Shown piece by piece: positions 9,742 to 19,055 of a DNA stretch of 64,000 nt. The translations under genes and the position numbers were made by a program. The notes below the pieces were generated by a model. The model saw only the letters and a list, made by a program, of their open reading frames with translations, was not told the origin of the DNA and searched no databases. Each line of letters begins with the position of its first letter. The first letter of the stretch is position 1. Source of the DNA: JBMNKL01 sp050952225. Its GTDB lineage: Bacteria; Bacillota; Clostridia; Acetivibrionales; DTU013. The stretch spans positions 744,001 through 808,000 of the forward strand of contig JBMNKL010000001.1 of assembly GCA_050952225.1 (NCBI GenBank), given 5' to 3'.

Positions 9742-10602
9742 ATGAATGATTTGTCACTTCCGAGATTCATGAGTTGTGACGCCTCCATCGAGGAAGCCGG
9801 AATCGTAATTTTCGGAGCCGGGTTTGACGGCACCACATCGTACCGGCCCGGCGCCAGGTTTGGGCCTAAGGCCATGAGGAAGGAATTTGACGGGCTTGAA
9901 ACATATTCGCCCATGCTTGACATGGACCTGTCGGAAATTTCCGTATGCGATGCCGGCGACCTGGAATTGCCGTTTGGGAATACCGCCGCCGTGCTGGACA
10001 TTATACACCGTACTGCAGCAGGTTTTCTGGAAGCAGGGAAGAAAATTTTAATGTTAGGCGGCGAACACCTGGTAACCTTACCTGCTTTCAAGGCTGCAAT
10101 TGACAAGTACCCTGATTTGTGCCTGCTCCATCTTGACGCGCACGCTGATTTGAGGGATGAGTACCTGGGCGAGAAGCTTTCACATTCCGGCGTGATAAGG
10201 AGGATATGGGAAATCACGGGCGACGGGCGCATATGGCAGCTTGGGATTCGCAGCGGGTTGAGGGAAGAATTTGTGTGGGCGCGGGAAGGGCATACATTCA
10301 TGCGTCCGTTCAACCTGGCTGGTGCGTGTGAAGCCGCCGAAGCGCTGACAGGTAAACCGGTTTACCTGTCCATAGATTTGGATGTGCTGGACCCGTCGGT
10401 AATGCCCGGTACGGGCACTCCCGAGCCGGGAGGCGTGTCATTTGCCGAACTCCAGGAAGCGCTTTTAAAGTTCAGAGAGATGAATATTGTTGCGGCAGAT
10501 GTAGTCGAGCTGGCGCCGGAGCTTGACAGCACAGGCATATCAACTGCGGCAGCCTGCAAAGTCATGCGGGAAGTCTTGCTGATGATGGGGATGAAAAAGT
10601 AA
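9742..10602 (+). CDS. speB: Ureohydrolase, agmatinase-like
   Basis: This manganese enzyme of the arginase/agmatinase family hydrolyses agmatine to putrescine and urea if the specificity call is right. The metal-binding motifs are all present: GGEHLVTL, HLDAHADLRDEY (two metal aspartates and the histidine) and SIDLDVLDPSVMPG. The start at 9742 gives the family-typical beginning and follows GGGGAG by 10 nt; the same frame is open further upstream without a ribosome site. Length 286 fits agmatinase rather than arginase. No speE or speA is adjacent, so the substrate is inferred from family resemblance only. Confidence 0.82.
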   Translation: MNDLSLPRFMSCDASIEEAGIVIFGAGFDGTTSYRPGARFGPKAMRKEFDGLETYSPMLDMDLSEISVCDAGDLELPFGNTAAVLDIIHRTAAGFLEAGKKILMLGGEHLVTLPAFKAAIDKYPDLCLLHLDAHADLRDEYLGEKLSHSGVIRRIWEITGDGRIWQLGIRSGLREEFVWAREGHTFMRPFNLAGACEAAEALTGKPVYLSIDLDVLDPSVMPGTGTPEPGGVSFAELQEALLKFREMNIVAADVVELAPELDSTGISTAAACKVMREVLLMMGMKK

Positions 10603-10610
10603 CGGCGTAT

Positions 10611-11468
10611 TCAAAGGCATGCCCTGCGGTAAAACGTCGGGGAGCATCCCTTGATTTTCTTAAAAATCCTGTTGAATGTCGTAAGGCTGTTGAATCCTGA
10701 TTCCAGGGCAATGTCCAGGATTGGCTTTTCAGTGCTTCTTAAAAGTTTCTCGGCCTGTTTGATCCTGTAGCTGCTCAGGTAATTCTGAAAATTCTGCCCC
10801 GTATATTCCTTGAAAAGCCTGGAGAAATAAAATTCGCTGAAGCCGGCTACTTTTGAAACATCTTTGAGCGTAATCGCCGAAGAGTAATTTTTCTCTATAT
10901 ATTCAAATGTTTTGTATATTTTCTTCAGGTAGGCGATATTCTTCTTTTCACCGTGAAAACCCGTTTTTTTGGCTTCCGGGCCAATGCTCCTGCAAACCAG
11001 GACAATAATGTCAAAGATCCTGGCGTTTAGCGAAAGCGTATATGCATAGTCTTTGTTCTCGTATTCCCTGATAATCTTTATGATGCATTCTTCAACGGAT
11101 TTATGCAGTTGTGCATCGGTATTCCTGCTAATGACCAGCACGTTTTCCATGAACGGAATTACATTGTTAATGCCCCCGAAACCATCGAGAGCAGCGACAT
11201 TGAATTGGATAAAACACCGTTTGCCGTTCCCGGCAGTTGAGATGATCTCATGTATTTCGCCGGGCGGAATCAGCAGGATATCTCCTTCTTTGAGGATGAA
11301 ACCGTTTCCCGAGACATTAATTCGGCATGTACCGCTAATGTTGTATACCAACTCCACGGCATTGTGCCAGTGCATCGGATATTGAAATTCTTCAATAGTA
11401 TTTATTACAAGACGGAATGGATATTGTTCAGTAAAAATCTCCTTTTCGTGAAGACCATCAAGAATCAT
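10611..11468 (-). CDS. AraC-family regulator with N-terminal cupin domain
   Basis: This is a cytoplasmic transcription factor. The N-terminal part (residues about 15-110) is a cupin sensor domain with YPMHWHNAVELVY and EGDILLIPPGEIHEI, typical of sugar-responsive AraC regulators. The C-terminal 100 residues hold two helix-turn-helix motifs, including SEFYFSRLFKEYTGQNFQNYL and ALESGFNSLTTFNRIFKKIKG. It lies 182 bp upstream of the GH3 gene's 3' end on the same strand and converges on the ureohydrolase gene with 8 bp between them. Control of the neighbouring xylan genes is plausible but is inference; no binding site was proven. Confidence 0.9.
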   Translation of the reverse strand: MILDGLHEKEIFTEQYPFRLVINTIEEFQYPMHWHNAVELVYNISGTCRINVSGNGFILKEGDILLIPPGEIHEIISTAGNGKRCFIQFNVAALDGFGGINNVIPFMENVLVISRNTDAQLHKSVEECIIKIIREYENKDYAYTLSLNARIFDIIVLVCRSIGPEAKKTGFHGEKKNIAYLKKIYKTFEYIEKNYSSAITLKDVSKVAGFSEFYFSRLFKEYTGQNFQNYLSSYRIKQAEKLLRSTEKPILDIALESGFNSLTTFNRIFKKIKGCSPTFYRRACL

Positions 11469-11650
11469 GCCAACACCCCAGCATCCATCATAGCAGAAAG
11501 TGAAATTTCATGCAATGATATCCAGGATATATGTATAGACGCAAATTGCTTTAAGAAAAAAGAAAAAGTGGACCATACCATACTCTTGATAACAGGCAGG
11601 ACTATCGGCTAATTGGTATGATCCATCTTAAATGGTATAGACCCTTTATC

Positions 11651-13822
11651 TTAATATTCCAGTTCAATTTTGCTTCCTATTACCTCAAACACGGCTTTCT
11701 GCACCGGTGTGCCCGTAAGCCTGATGCTTCTTTCGTCAGGCTGGCTCCCGCCGATATATATTTCAAATTTACCGGGCTCCAGTACCGCTTTGCCCTGGTT
11801 GTCGATAAGGGCGAGCTGTCTCGGTGTCAATTCAAAACACACTTCTTTCTTTTCACCGGGCTCAAGGAAGACCTTTTTAATGCCCCTGAGCTGCCACCTG
11901 GGGACTTCTACGCTTGCTTCCACGTCCTTGAGGTATAGCTGGACGGTTTCTTCGGAAGCACGTTCGCCTGTATTTTTCACCGTAACGGAACAGGATAACG
12001 TATCACCCGGTTTTAAAACAACAGGCGCCTTTATTTCGCTGTATTCGAATTTAGTATAGCTCAGACCGTATCCAAAAGGATACAGGGCTTCATTTTTCAT
12101 ATACCGGTAGGTCCTGTTTTTCATTGAATAATCGCGAAAATCAGGCAGCTCTTCAGTTGATGAGTAAAAAGTGACCGGGAGCCTGCCCGATGGGCTGTAT
12201 TCCCCGAAAAGAAGCGCGGCAACGGCTTCGCCGCCTCTTCCGCCCGGGTACCATGCCTGGACGATGGCGGGAATATGGCGGTCCGCCCAACTAATTGCCA
12301 GGGCGCTCCCGGACAAAAGCACAAGAACAATTGGTTTGCCGGTTTCGTAGACCCTTTCTAGAAGCTCCTGCTGAAGTCCCGGCAGGTTCAGGTCGGGTTT
12401 GTCGCCGCCGCTATACTCGTTTGACACGTCCCCCTGCTCCCCTTCGAGTGTGGCGTCAAGTCCAAGGCACATGATGACAACGTCCGCCCTTTCAGCAATG
12501 CTTATGGCTTCCGCGAACCGGTCACGCGGCATTGCAAGGCCTGAAACCCTGTCTTTGAACAAATGGCATCCCTGCGAATAATAAATCCTTGTATCGCTGC
12601 CTACCGCGGCCCTTATACCCTCAAGAACGGTGACATACCTGTCGGGCGTGCCGAAATAATTCCCTATAAGCGCATCCCTGCTGTCGGCATTTGGTCCGAT
12701 TACGGCAATTGACTTTAGTTTCGACTTATCAAGGGGCAAAAGGTTATTCTCATTTTTCAAAAGTACCAACGACTTCTTTGCAACTTCCACCGAAAAGTCG
12801 CTGTGCTCCTTGCACGAATTCAATTCATACGGAATACTGCTATACGGGACATGTTCGGGTTTATCAAACATTCCGAGCTTCATCCTCGTTATCATAAGCC
12901 TTGTTACTGCCCGGTCAATGTCCTCTTCGCTCACAAGCCCTTCCTTGTGGGCTATAAGCAAGTTGATATACATATTCCCGCAGTTCAGATCACATCCGTT
13001 TTTGAGAGCCAGTGCCACCGATTCGGGAGCGGTTTTTGTGACCATGTGCTCTTCGTGGAAATCCTTTATTGCCCAGCAGTCTGAGATGACATGGCCCTTG
13101 AATCCCCATTCGCCACGCAGTATATCGGTAAGAAGCGTTTTGCTGCCGCAGCATGGCTCGCCATTGGTCCTGTTGTATGCACCCATCACCGATTCTACTC
13201 CGGCTTCCTTGACCAATTCCTTAAAAGCAGGGAGGTAAGTTTCGCGCAGGTCCTTTTCGGATGCTACGGCGTTAAAGCTGTGCCTCTCGCTCTCAGGCCC
13301 GCTGTGGACCGCGAAATGTTTTGCGCATGCCGCGGCTTTCAGGTATTTCTTGTCATTGCCCTGGATTCCTTTAACAAAGGCAACCCCTAACCTTCCGGTG
13401 AGATAAGGGTCTTCACCGTACGTTTCGTGCCCGCGGCCCCACCTGGGGTCCCTGAAAATGTTGATATTCGGAGACCAGAAAGTCAGGCCTTTGTAAATAT
13501 CGTGGTCTCCCTTGCGTACGTTTTCATTGTATTTTGCCCTGCCCTCGGTAGAAATAATGTCGGCAATCTTATAAACCAGGTTTTCATCAAAAGTTGCCGC
13601 AATTCCTATAGCCTGGGGGAAAACGGTGGCTACGCCTGCCCTGGCCACGCCATGGAGCGCTTCATTCCACCAGTTGTATGCGGGAATGCCCAGCCTTGGG
13701 ATGGCAGGAGAGTTGTGCATCATCTGCGTTACTTTCTCTTCCAGCGTCATACGGGACACCAGGTCCCTGGCGCGCTCTTCAAAACTTAGGCTTTCGTCCA
13801 GATAAGCCGGTGTATTTTCCAT
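11651..13822 (-). CDS. GH3 beta-xylosidase / beta-glucosidase type glycosidase
   Basis: This 723-residue GH3 enzyme probably releases xylose or glucose from oligosaccharides inside the cell, as no signal peptide is present. The (beta/alpha)8 domain contains NWWNEALHGVARAG and GRGHETYGEDPYL. The nucleophile motif is VISDCWAIKDF with the aspartate at about residue 247. The second domain has YPGGRGGEAVA and the C-terminal Fn3-like domain has KNTGERASEETVQLYLKD. The NWWNEALHG block is shared with xylan beta-xylosidases and arabinofuranosidases, which favours xylan use together with the GH10 gene next door. A TTGTCGACAATTGTC palindrome lies 122 bp upstream. The start follows GGAGG. Confidence 0.88.
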   Translation of the reverse strand: MENTPAYLDESLSFEERARDLVSRMTLEEKVTQMMHNSPAIPRLGIPAYNWWNEALHGVARAGVATVFPQAIGIAATFDENLVYKIADIISTEGRAKYNENVRKGDHDIYKGLTFWSPNINIFRDPRWGRGHETYGEDPYLTGRLGVAFVKGIQGNDKKYLKAAACAKHFAVHSGPESERHSFNAVASEKDLRETYLPAFKELVKEAGVESVMGAYNRTNGEPCCGSKTLLTDILRGEWGFKGHVISDCWAIKDFHEEHMVTKTAPESVALALKNGCDLNCGNMYINLLIAHKEGLVSEEDIDRAVTRLMITRMKLGMFDKPEHVPYSSIPYELNSCKEHSDFSVEVAKKSLVLLKNENNLLPLDKSKLKSIAVIGPNADSRDALIGNYFGTPDRYVTVLEGIRAAVGSDTRIYYSQGCHLFKDRVSGLAMPRDRFAEAISIAERADVVIMCLGLDATLEGEQGDVSNEYSGGDKPDLNLPGLQQELLERVYETGKPIVLVLLSGSALAISWADRHIPAIVQAWYPGGRGGEAVAALLFGEYSPSGRLPVTFYSSTEELPDFRDYSMKNRTYRYMKNEALYPFGYGLSYTKFEYSEIKAPVVLKPGDTLSCSVTVKNTGERASEETVQLYLKDVEASVEVPRWQLRGIKKVFLEPGEKKEVCFELTPRQLALIDNQGKAVLEPGKFEIYIGGSQPDERSIRLTGTPVQKAVFEVIGSKIELEY

Positions 13823-13943
13823 TTACAAATACCTCCATTTGAGCATATACTGTATTAATTATGCTGTAGTAACCATATTAATGTAATATTACCTTATCCT
13901 CAGCGATAAATCATATCATTTATTGCTTAACACTGCTCATATT

Positions 13944-13963
13944 TTGTCGACAATTGTCAACAA
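13944..13963. promoter_or_regulatory. Near-perfect 20-bp palindrome upstream of the GH3 gene (operator candidate)
   Basis: TTGTCGACAATTGTCAACAA is self-complementary except for one symmetric position pair. It lies about 120 bp upstream of the GH3 start, and read on the minus strand it contains TTGACA. It could be the operator of a dimeric regulator; no regulator is assigned. Confidence 0.45.
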
Positions 13964-13994
13964 TGAAATAAAACGAATTATATACTGCTAAATA

Positions 13995-14032
13995 GCATAA
14001 GGATGTTAAGAAATTGCTTAACATCCTTATGC
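13995..14032 (-). terminator. Hairpin terminator of the xylanase gene
   Basis: A perfect 16-bp stem (GCATAAGGATGTTAAG with its complement) and a 6-nt loop lie 55 bp past the xylanase stop codon. The U-rich run on the minus side is short (TATTTA), and on the plus side it reads TTTTAT. Confidence 0.7.
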
Positions 14033-14086
14033 TTTTATCCGTGAAACCTATCAAGGAACGATTTGCAAGCCGGCGTACCTGACGCT

Positions 14087-16834
14087 TTATTTCGCCTTTG
14101 CAGCCTTAATAGCTTCCGCAAGCCTGTGAATAACTGCCGATATTTCGGCGCGGCTGGTGTAGCCTGTCGGGTCAAAGAGGTTTCCCGGCTTGCCGGACAT
14201 TATTCCCGTTCTATACAGCAAAGCTGCCGCTGATTTCGCTTCCGCCGCTATCTCAGCGTCGTCCGCATAAGTGTGCTCTGCGTCATTGGCAGGCAGTGTA
14301 TTACCGGAATACTTCAAATACTTCTCAATAATGACGGCCATATCCTGCCTGTTCAACTGCCGGTCGGAGTCAAAAGCGCCGGCTATGCCGTTATCCCTGG
14401 CCCATTTGTCCGATGCCAGGTTCCAATGCTCACCGGTAGACTGGCCCGTCTGGCCGTCCAAACGGTACAGGATGGCAAGAAATTGTGACCATGTCACATT
14501 CATCCTGGGGCTGAAGGCAGTGGCGCTGGTTCCGCGCAACAGCCCGCTTTGGCTGACATAGGCAACATCGGCATAGAACCAGTCATTGGCATTTACATCA
14601 CTGTACGGATTCTTCCAGTTTGAGACAAGATAGCCTTTAGGGTCGATAACTGCGTAGTATGACTGCTTTGCGCCAAATGTCCTGTTAAAGAGCAGTGGAC
14701 TGCCTTTGGCACGCCAGCTTTGGGGATCGGCCTTGCCCCAGAAGGTTACACGCTCAATACTGTCCGCATGTTTTTTATAAACCTCGAATAACTGCGCATA
14801 CAACCGGGCCTGCACAATTTCCTCATCCTTGGTGAGAGGAGCGGAATGCTGGTTGGAGTAAGAGCCATAAGGGATGTCCAGCTCGGTTATGCTAATCTTG
14901 GCGCCTGTCCTGGCAAAACGCACAATGGCTGCTTCCACTGTGTCAACATCCAGGTTGTCGGTCCAGTAATGCGACTGCATACCGATTCCTTCTATCAGCA
15001 AGCGGCCGGGCTGGGTGTTACGCTCGTCTGTTTTCCATTTTTCATTGAGTTCCTCAACCATCATTGCTATGGCTTCACGTTTCCAGGCATCGTTTTCATT
15101 ATAGTCATTGTAATATAATGTAGCCTTGTCGTCGGCGAGGCGGGCGAATACAAATGCATCATAGATGTAATCTGCGCCGCTCTCTCCTTTGCTTTTATCG
15201 GCACCGTTTTCATAGGCGATATACCAGGGGGAGTCTTTACGGAGTGCGGTTTTCCAGTCATCAGGGATGGAAGAACCGCCATCAAAGGCTTCGTTGACCA
15301 CATCCCAGGAAATTACCTTGCCTTTGAAATATCCGGCGACGTTGGTTATGTATTCCTCCATGTTTGACCTTGCCTCGGCGCGGGTGAGCGGATTGCCCTT
15401 CGCATCTTTGGTCAGCCATGGAGCCGTTTGGGAATGCCAGACCAGTGCATGGCCATGGACCTTAATGTTGTTTGCTTCAGCCCAGTTTACGATCGCATCT
15501 GCATCAGCGTAGTTGTATACTCCCTTGGAAGGACTTATATATTGCGGTTTCATATCGTTTTCGGCAGTTACCGCATTGTAATGGTGCCTGTACATTGCGG
15601 TTGTATCAGCTTCCGTTGTCTGGTTTGCACTCATGACATTGCCGACCAGGAAGTAATTCTTGTATGTACCTGCAAGAGACGGAAGCGTAAGGTCCCATTC
15701 CGGAACGACAATCTCCGCAAGCTCGCCTACCTGGCTTATGGTAATATCGTCTATATACCACACATCCGCATGCTTTTTCTCATCGTTGACAACCAGCCGG
15801 AAATCTATGGTGCTGAGCGGGGTTTCCATAAACGGGGTATTGATGTTTACCTGTTTCCATTCACCAACAGGCAAGGTGCCAAAATTACTCGGAAGCTTGA
15901 ATTCGCTCGATGCGTACTGGTTGTTGAGAACAACCCCCGGCCCGGTAAGGGTGTCCTTGCCTTCGTTGCCGGCAGCCGGAGCATAGAACCAGACGGAAAT
16001 ATTATAAACTCCGCCGGCAGGCAACGGATCTTTTAATGTAAGTCGCACGGCATTTTCGGCACTGGTATAGCTTTTGCCGTCAATGTGAGTGACCTTCAGG
16101 GCGGTATCATCATCCTTTCCGATGCCGGCGCCGCGGACCCACTCTATCTTTGAGGAGGAAGCGACAGTGAAAAGGCTTTCCTCAGACTGCTTGTCATTGA
16201 AGGAGAAATTCAGCAGCCTGGTAATCTCTTTTTCCTCCACGGGCGCGGGTTTGGCTAATATTTCAAGCTTCACTTCGTCCAGGTAAAAGACCAATCCCGG
16301 AATTTGATCATCATTGTGAAATACTATGGAGGTAACTGATTGATGGTCTGCCGGCACGGAGAAGTCCATCACTACATCGACCCACTGTTCGGCGACAAGC
16401 GTTACCTTTACACTTCCCACACTGCCGTATGTATTGCCTCCGCTGGCATCCCTGGTTTCAACACGCACGCCCAGTTTGGCGTCCTTGGCGCTGTAAGCTT
16501 TGGCAGTAAGCCTGTACCTGCCGCCGGGCAGCATGGGTGTGTCCAGCGAATCGTTACGGAGGGCGACACCGCTGTAGTTGTTGTTTGCTGTCGGGGCAAC
16601 GCATAAGCTGCTGTTTCCTTCTGCGGCAACATCTTTTGTCAATGTAATGTCTGCGTCGCCGTTCTGCTGGAGTGAGTTTGCGGATTCAAAGCCTTCGTAA
16701 TAGATGTCTTCTCCGGCATTAGAGCCTGCATTGGAGCATGAAATGAAAGCAGGAGCAATTACGCAAAAAGCAAGCGCCGTCACGAGGATCAGAAGCCGTG
16801 AGATGCAGCGCTTCCAGTGATAAGGAATACACAT
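14087..16834 (-). CDS. Cell-surface GH10 endo-1,4-beta-xylanase with two CBMs and SLH anchor
   Basis: This 915-residue modular enzyme cuts internal xylan bonds at the cell surface. A signal peptide ends at AFISC-S, possibly a lipobox. Two beta-sandwich carbohydrate-binding modules of CBM4/9/22 type follow (residues about 42-195 and 205-375, each starting near YEGFES or LLNFSFND). The GH10 barrel covers about 385-735, with the acid/base glutamate in WDVVNEAF (about 515) and the nucleophile in ITELDIPYG (about 650). Three SLH motifs (about 740-910; YSDVNANDWFY, TGIMSGKPGNLFDPTGYTS) bind the wall polymer. GGGAGG precedes the ATG. The architecture resembles XynX-like clostridial xylanases. Confidence 0.93.
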   Translation of the reverse strand: MCIPYHWKRCISRLLILVTALAFCVIAPAFISCSNAGSNAGEDIYYEGFESANSLQQNGDADITLTKDVAAEGNSSLCVAPTANNNYSGVALRNDSLDTPMLPGGRYRLTAKAYSAKDAKLGVRVETRDASGGNTYGSVGSVKVTLVAEQWVDVVMDFSVPADHQSVTSIVFHNDDQIPGLVFYLDEVKLEILAKPAPVEEKEITRLLNFSFNDKQSEESLFTVASSSKIEWVRGAGIGKDDDTALKVTHIDGKSYTSAENAVRLTLKDPLPAGGVYNISVWFYAPAAGNEGKDTLTGPGVVLNNQYASSEFKLPSNFGTLPVGEWKQVNINTPFMETPLSTIDFRLVVNDEKKHADVWYIDDITISQVGELAEIVVPEWDLTLPSLAGTYKNYFLVGNVMSANQTTEADTTAMYRHHYNAVTAENDMKPQYISPSKGVYNYADADAIVNWAEANNIKVHGHALVWHSQTAPWLTKDAKGNPLTRAEARSNMEEYITNVAGYFKGKVISWDVVNEAFDGGSSIPDDWKTALRKDSPWYIAYENGADKSKGESGADYIYDAFVFARLADDKATLYYNDYNENDAWKREAIAMMVEELNEKWKTDERNTQPGRLLIEGIGMQSHYWTDNLDVDTVEAAIVRFARTGAKISITELDIPYGSYSNQHSAPLTKDEEIVQARLYAQLFEVYKKHADSIERVTFWGKADPQSWRAKGSPLLFNRTFGAKQSYYAVIDPKGYLVSNWKNPYSDVNANDWFYADVAYVSQSGLLRGTSATAFSPRMNVTWSQFLAILYRLDGQTGQSTGEHWNLASDKWARDNGIAGAFDSDRQLNRQDMAVIIEKYLKYSGNTLPANDAEHTYADDAEIAAEAKSAAALLYRTGIMSGKPGNLFDPTGYTSRAEISAVIHRLAEAIKAAKAK

Positions 16835-17018
16835 AATAAATCCTCCCTTATGAATATGTACCTAATTTCATACAGATTGTAGCATGTAATGTAAATATTT
16901 TCAATGAATATTGTAAATAAGTTCTAACAAAAATAAAGTTTGACGTTCGGGCAAATGTAATAAAATTAGCTGTTTCGTCAGACAATATAATAAAACTTAT
17001 TTTGTCGGAGGTAACAAA

Positions 17019-17195
17019 ATGCAGGTTAATAAAATGAACCATCCCAACCAGGGCATTAAGTGTGTGGTAAATACATGTTACTATTACATGTCGGGTGACT
17101 ATTGCTCAGCAGAGAAAATTGAAGTGCAGCCAAGAAATGCGGCTGATAAGCAGGAAACGGACTGCGCGACATTTACGCCGCAGGCAAGGTACTAA
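17019..17195 (+). CDS. Small DUF1540 protein
   Basis: This 58-residue protein carries the DUF1540 cysteine pattern IKCVVNTCYYYMSGDYCSAE followed by the closing TDCATF. Four cysteines are spaced as in the family, which is common in Firmicutes, often spore-associated, and presumed to bind metal. The ATG follows GTCGGAGGTAAC at a good distance. It is divergent from the xylanase gene. Molecular function is unknown for the family. Confidence 0.85.
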   Translation: MQVNKMNHPNQGIKCVVNTCYYYMSGDYCSAEKIEVQPRNAADKQETDCATFTPQARY

Positions 17196-17247
17196 TCATA
17201 AGAGCGAGCCGATGTTGATTATTTTATTTTGATAAAAGATGCTGTTT

Positions 17248-17289
17248 CGGTGCGGCAATAAGCATGAAAAGAATGTGTATGCCGCACCG
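17248..17289 (+). terminator. Hairpin downstream of the DUF1540 gene
   Basis: A perfect 10-bp stem, CGGTGCGGCA with TGCCGCACCG, encloses a 22-nt loop 53 bp after the stop. No U-run follows, so termination is uncertain. Confidence 0.4.
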
Positions 17290-17336
17290 GACAAGTTGTT
17301 GAGAAAGCATCGAAAACAGCCTATTGGCCTATTGAC

Positions 17337-17382
17337 GGCAATGGCAGGCAGCGGGACTTGCTGCCTGCCTTGTCATATTGCC
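17337..17382. other. Strong two-tier hairpin, function unknown
   Basis: GGCAGGCAGC pairs perfectly with GCTGCCTGCC over a 7-nt loop. Outside it, GGCAAT pairs with ATTGCC across a small bulge. There is no poly-U on either side. It may be a structured RNA end or the edge of a lost element next to the transporter relic. Confidence 0.4.
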
Positions 17383-17449
17383 CGTGGTTCGCGTTGTGTA
17401 TGTACTAATATGGAAATAAAGGCACATTAGAATAAAGAGTATATTTATT

Positions 17450-17612
17450 TCATTTTGCGACTGCTTTGTCTGCTATGGCTTTATCAATAGCAGCATACAT
17501 TTCATCGGCTGTTGACTGGCCGACCAGGTACTTCATAATTGCATCGCCTATCAACTGGCCTGCCCCGTCAGGCAGTCTCGGGAATACCCACGGATATGAT
17601 CGCTGTACTTTA
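17450..17612 (-). pseudogene. C-terminal relic of an ABC sugar-binding protein
   Basis: About 50 codons read SYPWVFPRLPDGAGQL..MKYLVGQSTADEMYAAIDK and end in AVAK-stop, which resembles the C-terminal helix of extracellular solute-binding proteins of family-1 sugar ABC importers. No upstream part of the gene is present, and the frame closes beyond about 17612. This suggests that a sugar-transport operon near the xylanase was deleted. The match is by recognition and is short. Confidence 0.5.
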
Positions 17613-17758
17613 AATACAAGAGATGAATTTTACCCATATCTGAGGGTGATTCCGGATGTACCGGACAGATGTATCCTTGTATAGAAAAACAAAATATTAT
17701 AACAAGTTTACATTTGACAGAGCTTACGGAATATATAATAACAGAGGGGGTGATAAAC

Positions 17759-17971
17759 ATGAAAGTCTTTGAAATAATAAGAACAAAGGACCTGGAAAGC
17801 TTTTACATCCTGGCGGAAAACCCGTTGGACGCCATACGGATACATAAGCAAAATCTTGATAAAATACAAAAAGATAAGCAGGCTATGTTTTTTGATACGG
17901 GGAATAGCTATGTTTTAAAGTACGACAACGATGTGTATTGCTTGGTATACAAATATAAAAGTAGAGAATAA
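17759..17971 (+). CDS. Small hypothetical protein, 70 residues
   Basis: I do not recognise this family. The ATG follows GAGGGGGTGATAA, a good ribosome site. The protein (MKVFEIIRTKDLESFYILAE at its start) looks soluble and charged, with a predicted alternation of helix and strand and no membrane segment. It lies alone between the transporter relic and an AT-rich gap. Confidence 0.6.
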   Translation: MKVFEIIRTKDLESFYILAENPLDAIRIHKQNLDKIQKDKQAMFFDTGNSYVLKYDNDVYCLVYKYKSRE

Positions 17972-18465
17972 TTCAGACTGCCCGGTTATTGTTGAAAGCA
18001 AAAACCAGCCATATGGGCTCCGCTCCTGACCGATCGTCCGCGAACAGACAATTCTGATGGTATTGTTCATGCCGATAATAAAAAAAGTATTTACACACTA
18101 TTTTGACTTGATTAATAGCATATAGGGTACTTCCAGCGATAAAAGGTATATTATCAATAACGTCTATAGCAATTACAAATAAAAGCAATCTAGCAAAAAG
18201 GCAATAATTTGATACAAACCTCAAGAAAAGTATGGTATAATGCAAAGAAAGTACTGCAATTCGACTTCTATCTGCGAATAAACCAAGCAAGTGACATTAA
18301 AAAGACAACTAGGCTGCGCATGAAACCTAAAAAGAAAACAGCTCTTACTTGAATTAATCTTGAGTACAGAACAAAAACGGGTGAATCTAATCAGCAGCCA
18401 AAGGCAGAAAAAAATTAATTGCCCCAATGCAAAGGGTGAATAACATATAAGGAGGATGAACTTAA
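17972..18465. other. AT-rich gap with one extended -10 promoter
   Basis: I see no supported gene in these 494 bp. An extended -10 element TGGTATAAT sits at 18233-18241, pointing right toward the broken gene upstream of cas3. A ribosome site AAGGAGG occurs just before 18466. The base composition is much more AT-rich than the flanking housekeeping regions, as is usual for CRISPR surroundings. Confidence 0.45.
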
Positions 18466-18951
18466 ATGTCAAAAATAAAAGTTGCCGATTTTTATTATGG
18501 TGCAGCATTGTCTGTGTTGTTTAATAATAGTGCCAGAAAGATTTCTGCTGCGTAAATTGAAAGTGATGACAATTGACAGTTATATAGTCTGACAACTGAT
18601 AATAATGAATGTCGACTATTTATCAAGTATCGTTCTGTGAAAATTGAGACTAAAAAAGAAGAATATAACAGTTGGCAATTCACACTAACCGAAAGAGACA
18701 AAAATGAAATACAAGATCATATAGATAAAGGCCATAACCTGGTACTGGCACTAGTATGCGGAGCAGAAGGGCTTTTCGACAGTGAACTTGCATTCCTTGA
18801 TAAAGAGCAAATAAAAAAATTAACAGATTTAGGAAAGGATTCTATAACAATCAGCCGTAAGAAGAATGAGCGGGCCTACCGTATTTCGATCGGGGGTGGC
18901 AGAGATAACGCTATGTTAGTTGCGTTCAATCGCTTCGATGAGCTGTTCTAA
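18466..18951 (+). pseudogene. Hypothetical protein gene interrupted by two in-frame stops, upstream of cas3
   Basis: One frame runs from an ATG with AAGGAGG upstream (MSKIKVADFYYGAALSVL..) to LVAFNRFDELF at 18951, broken only by TAA at 18553 and TGA at 18574. The text between and after the stops (IESDDN, then QLYSLTTDNNECRLFIKYRS) continues naturally. TTA to TAA and CGA to TGA changes would explain both stops. The intact product would be about 161 residues. I do not recognise the family. The C-terminal 105 codons could still be expressed from a GTG at 18637, but no ribosome site is evident there. It sits about 100 bp before cas3. Confidence 0.6.
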
Positions 18952-19055
18952 TGCTATAAGAAGTCAACAGTGTGAGCAGTGTATCAGGCAGAAAGAATTG
19001 GTTATTCGGTTGGGTGTTACTGCAAATCATTTTACGCGATTTTGAGGTGATAATA

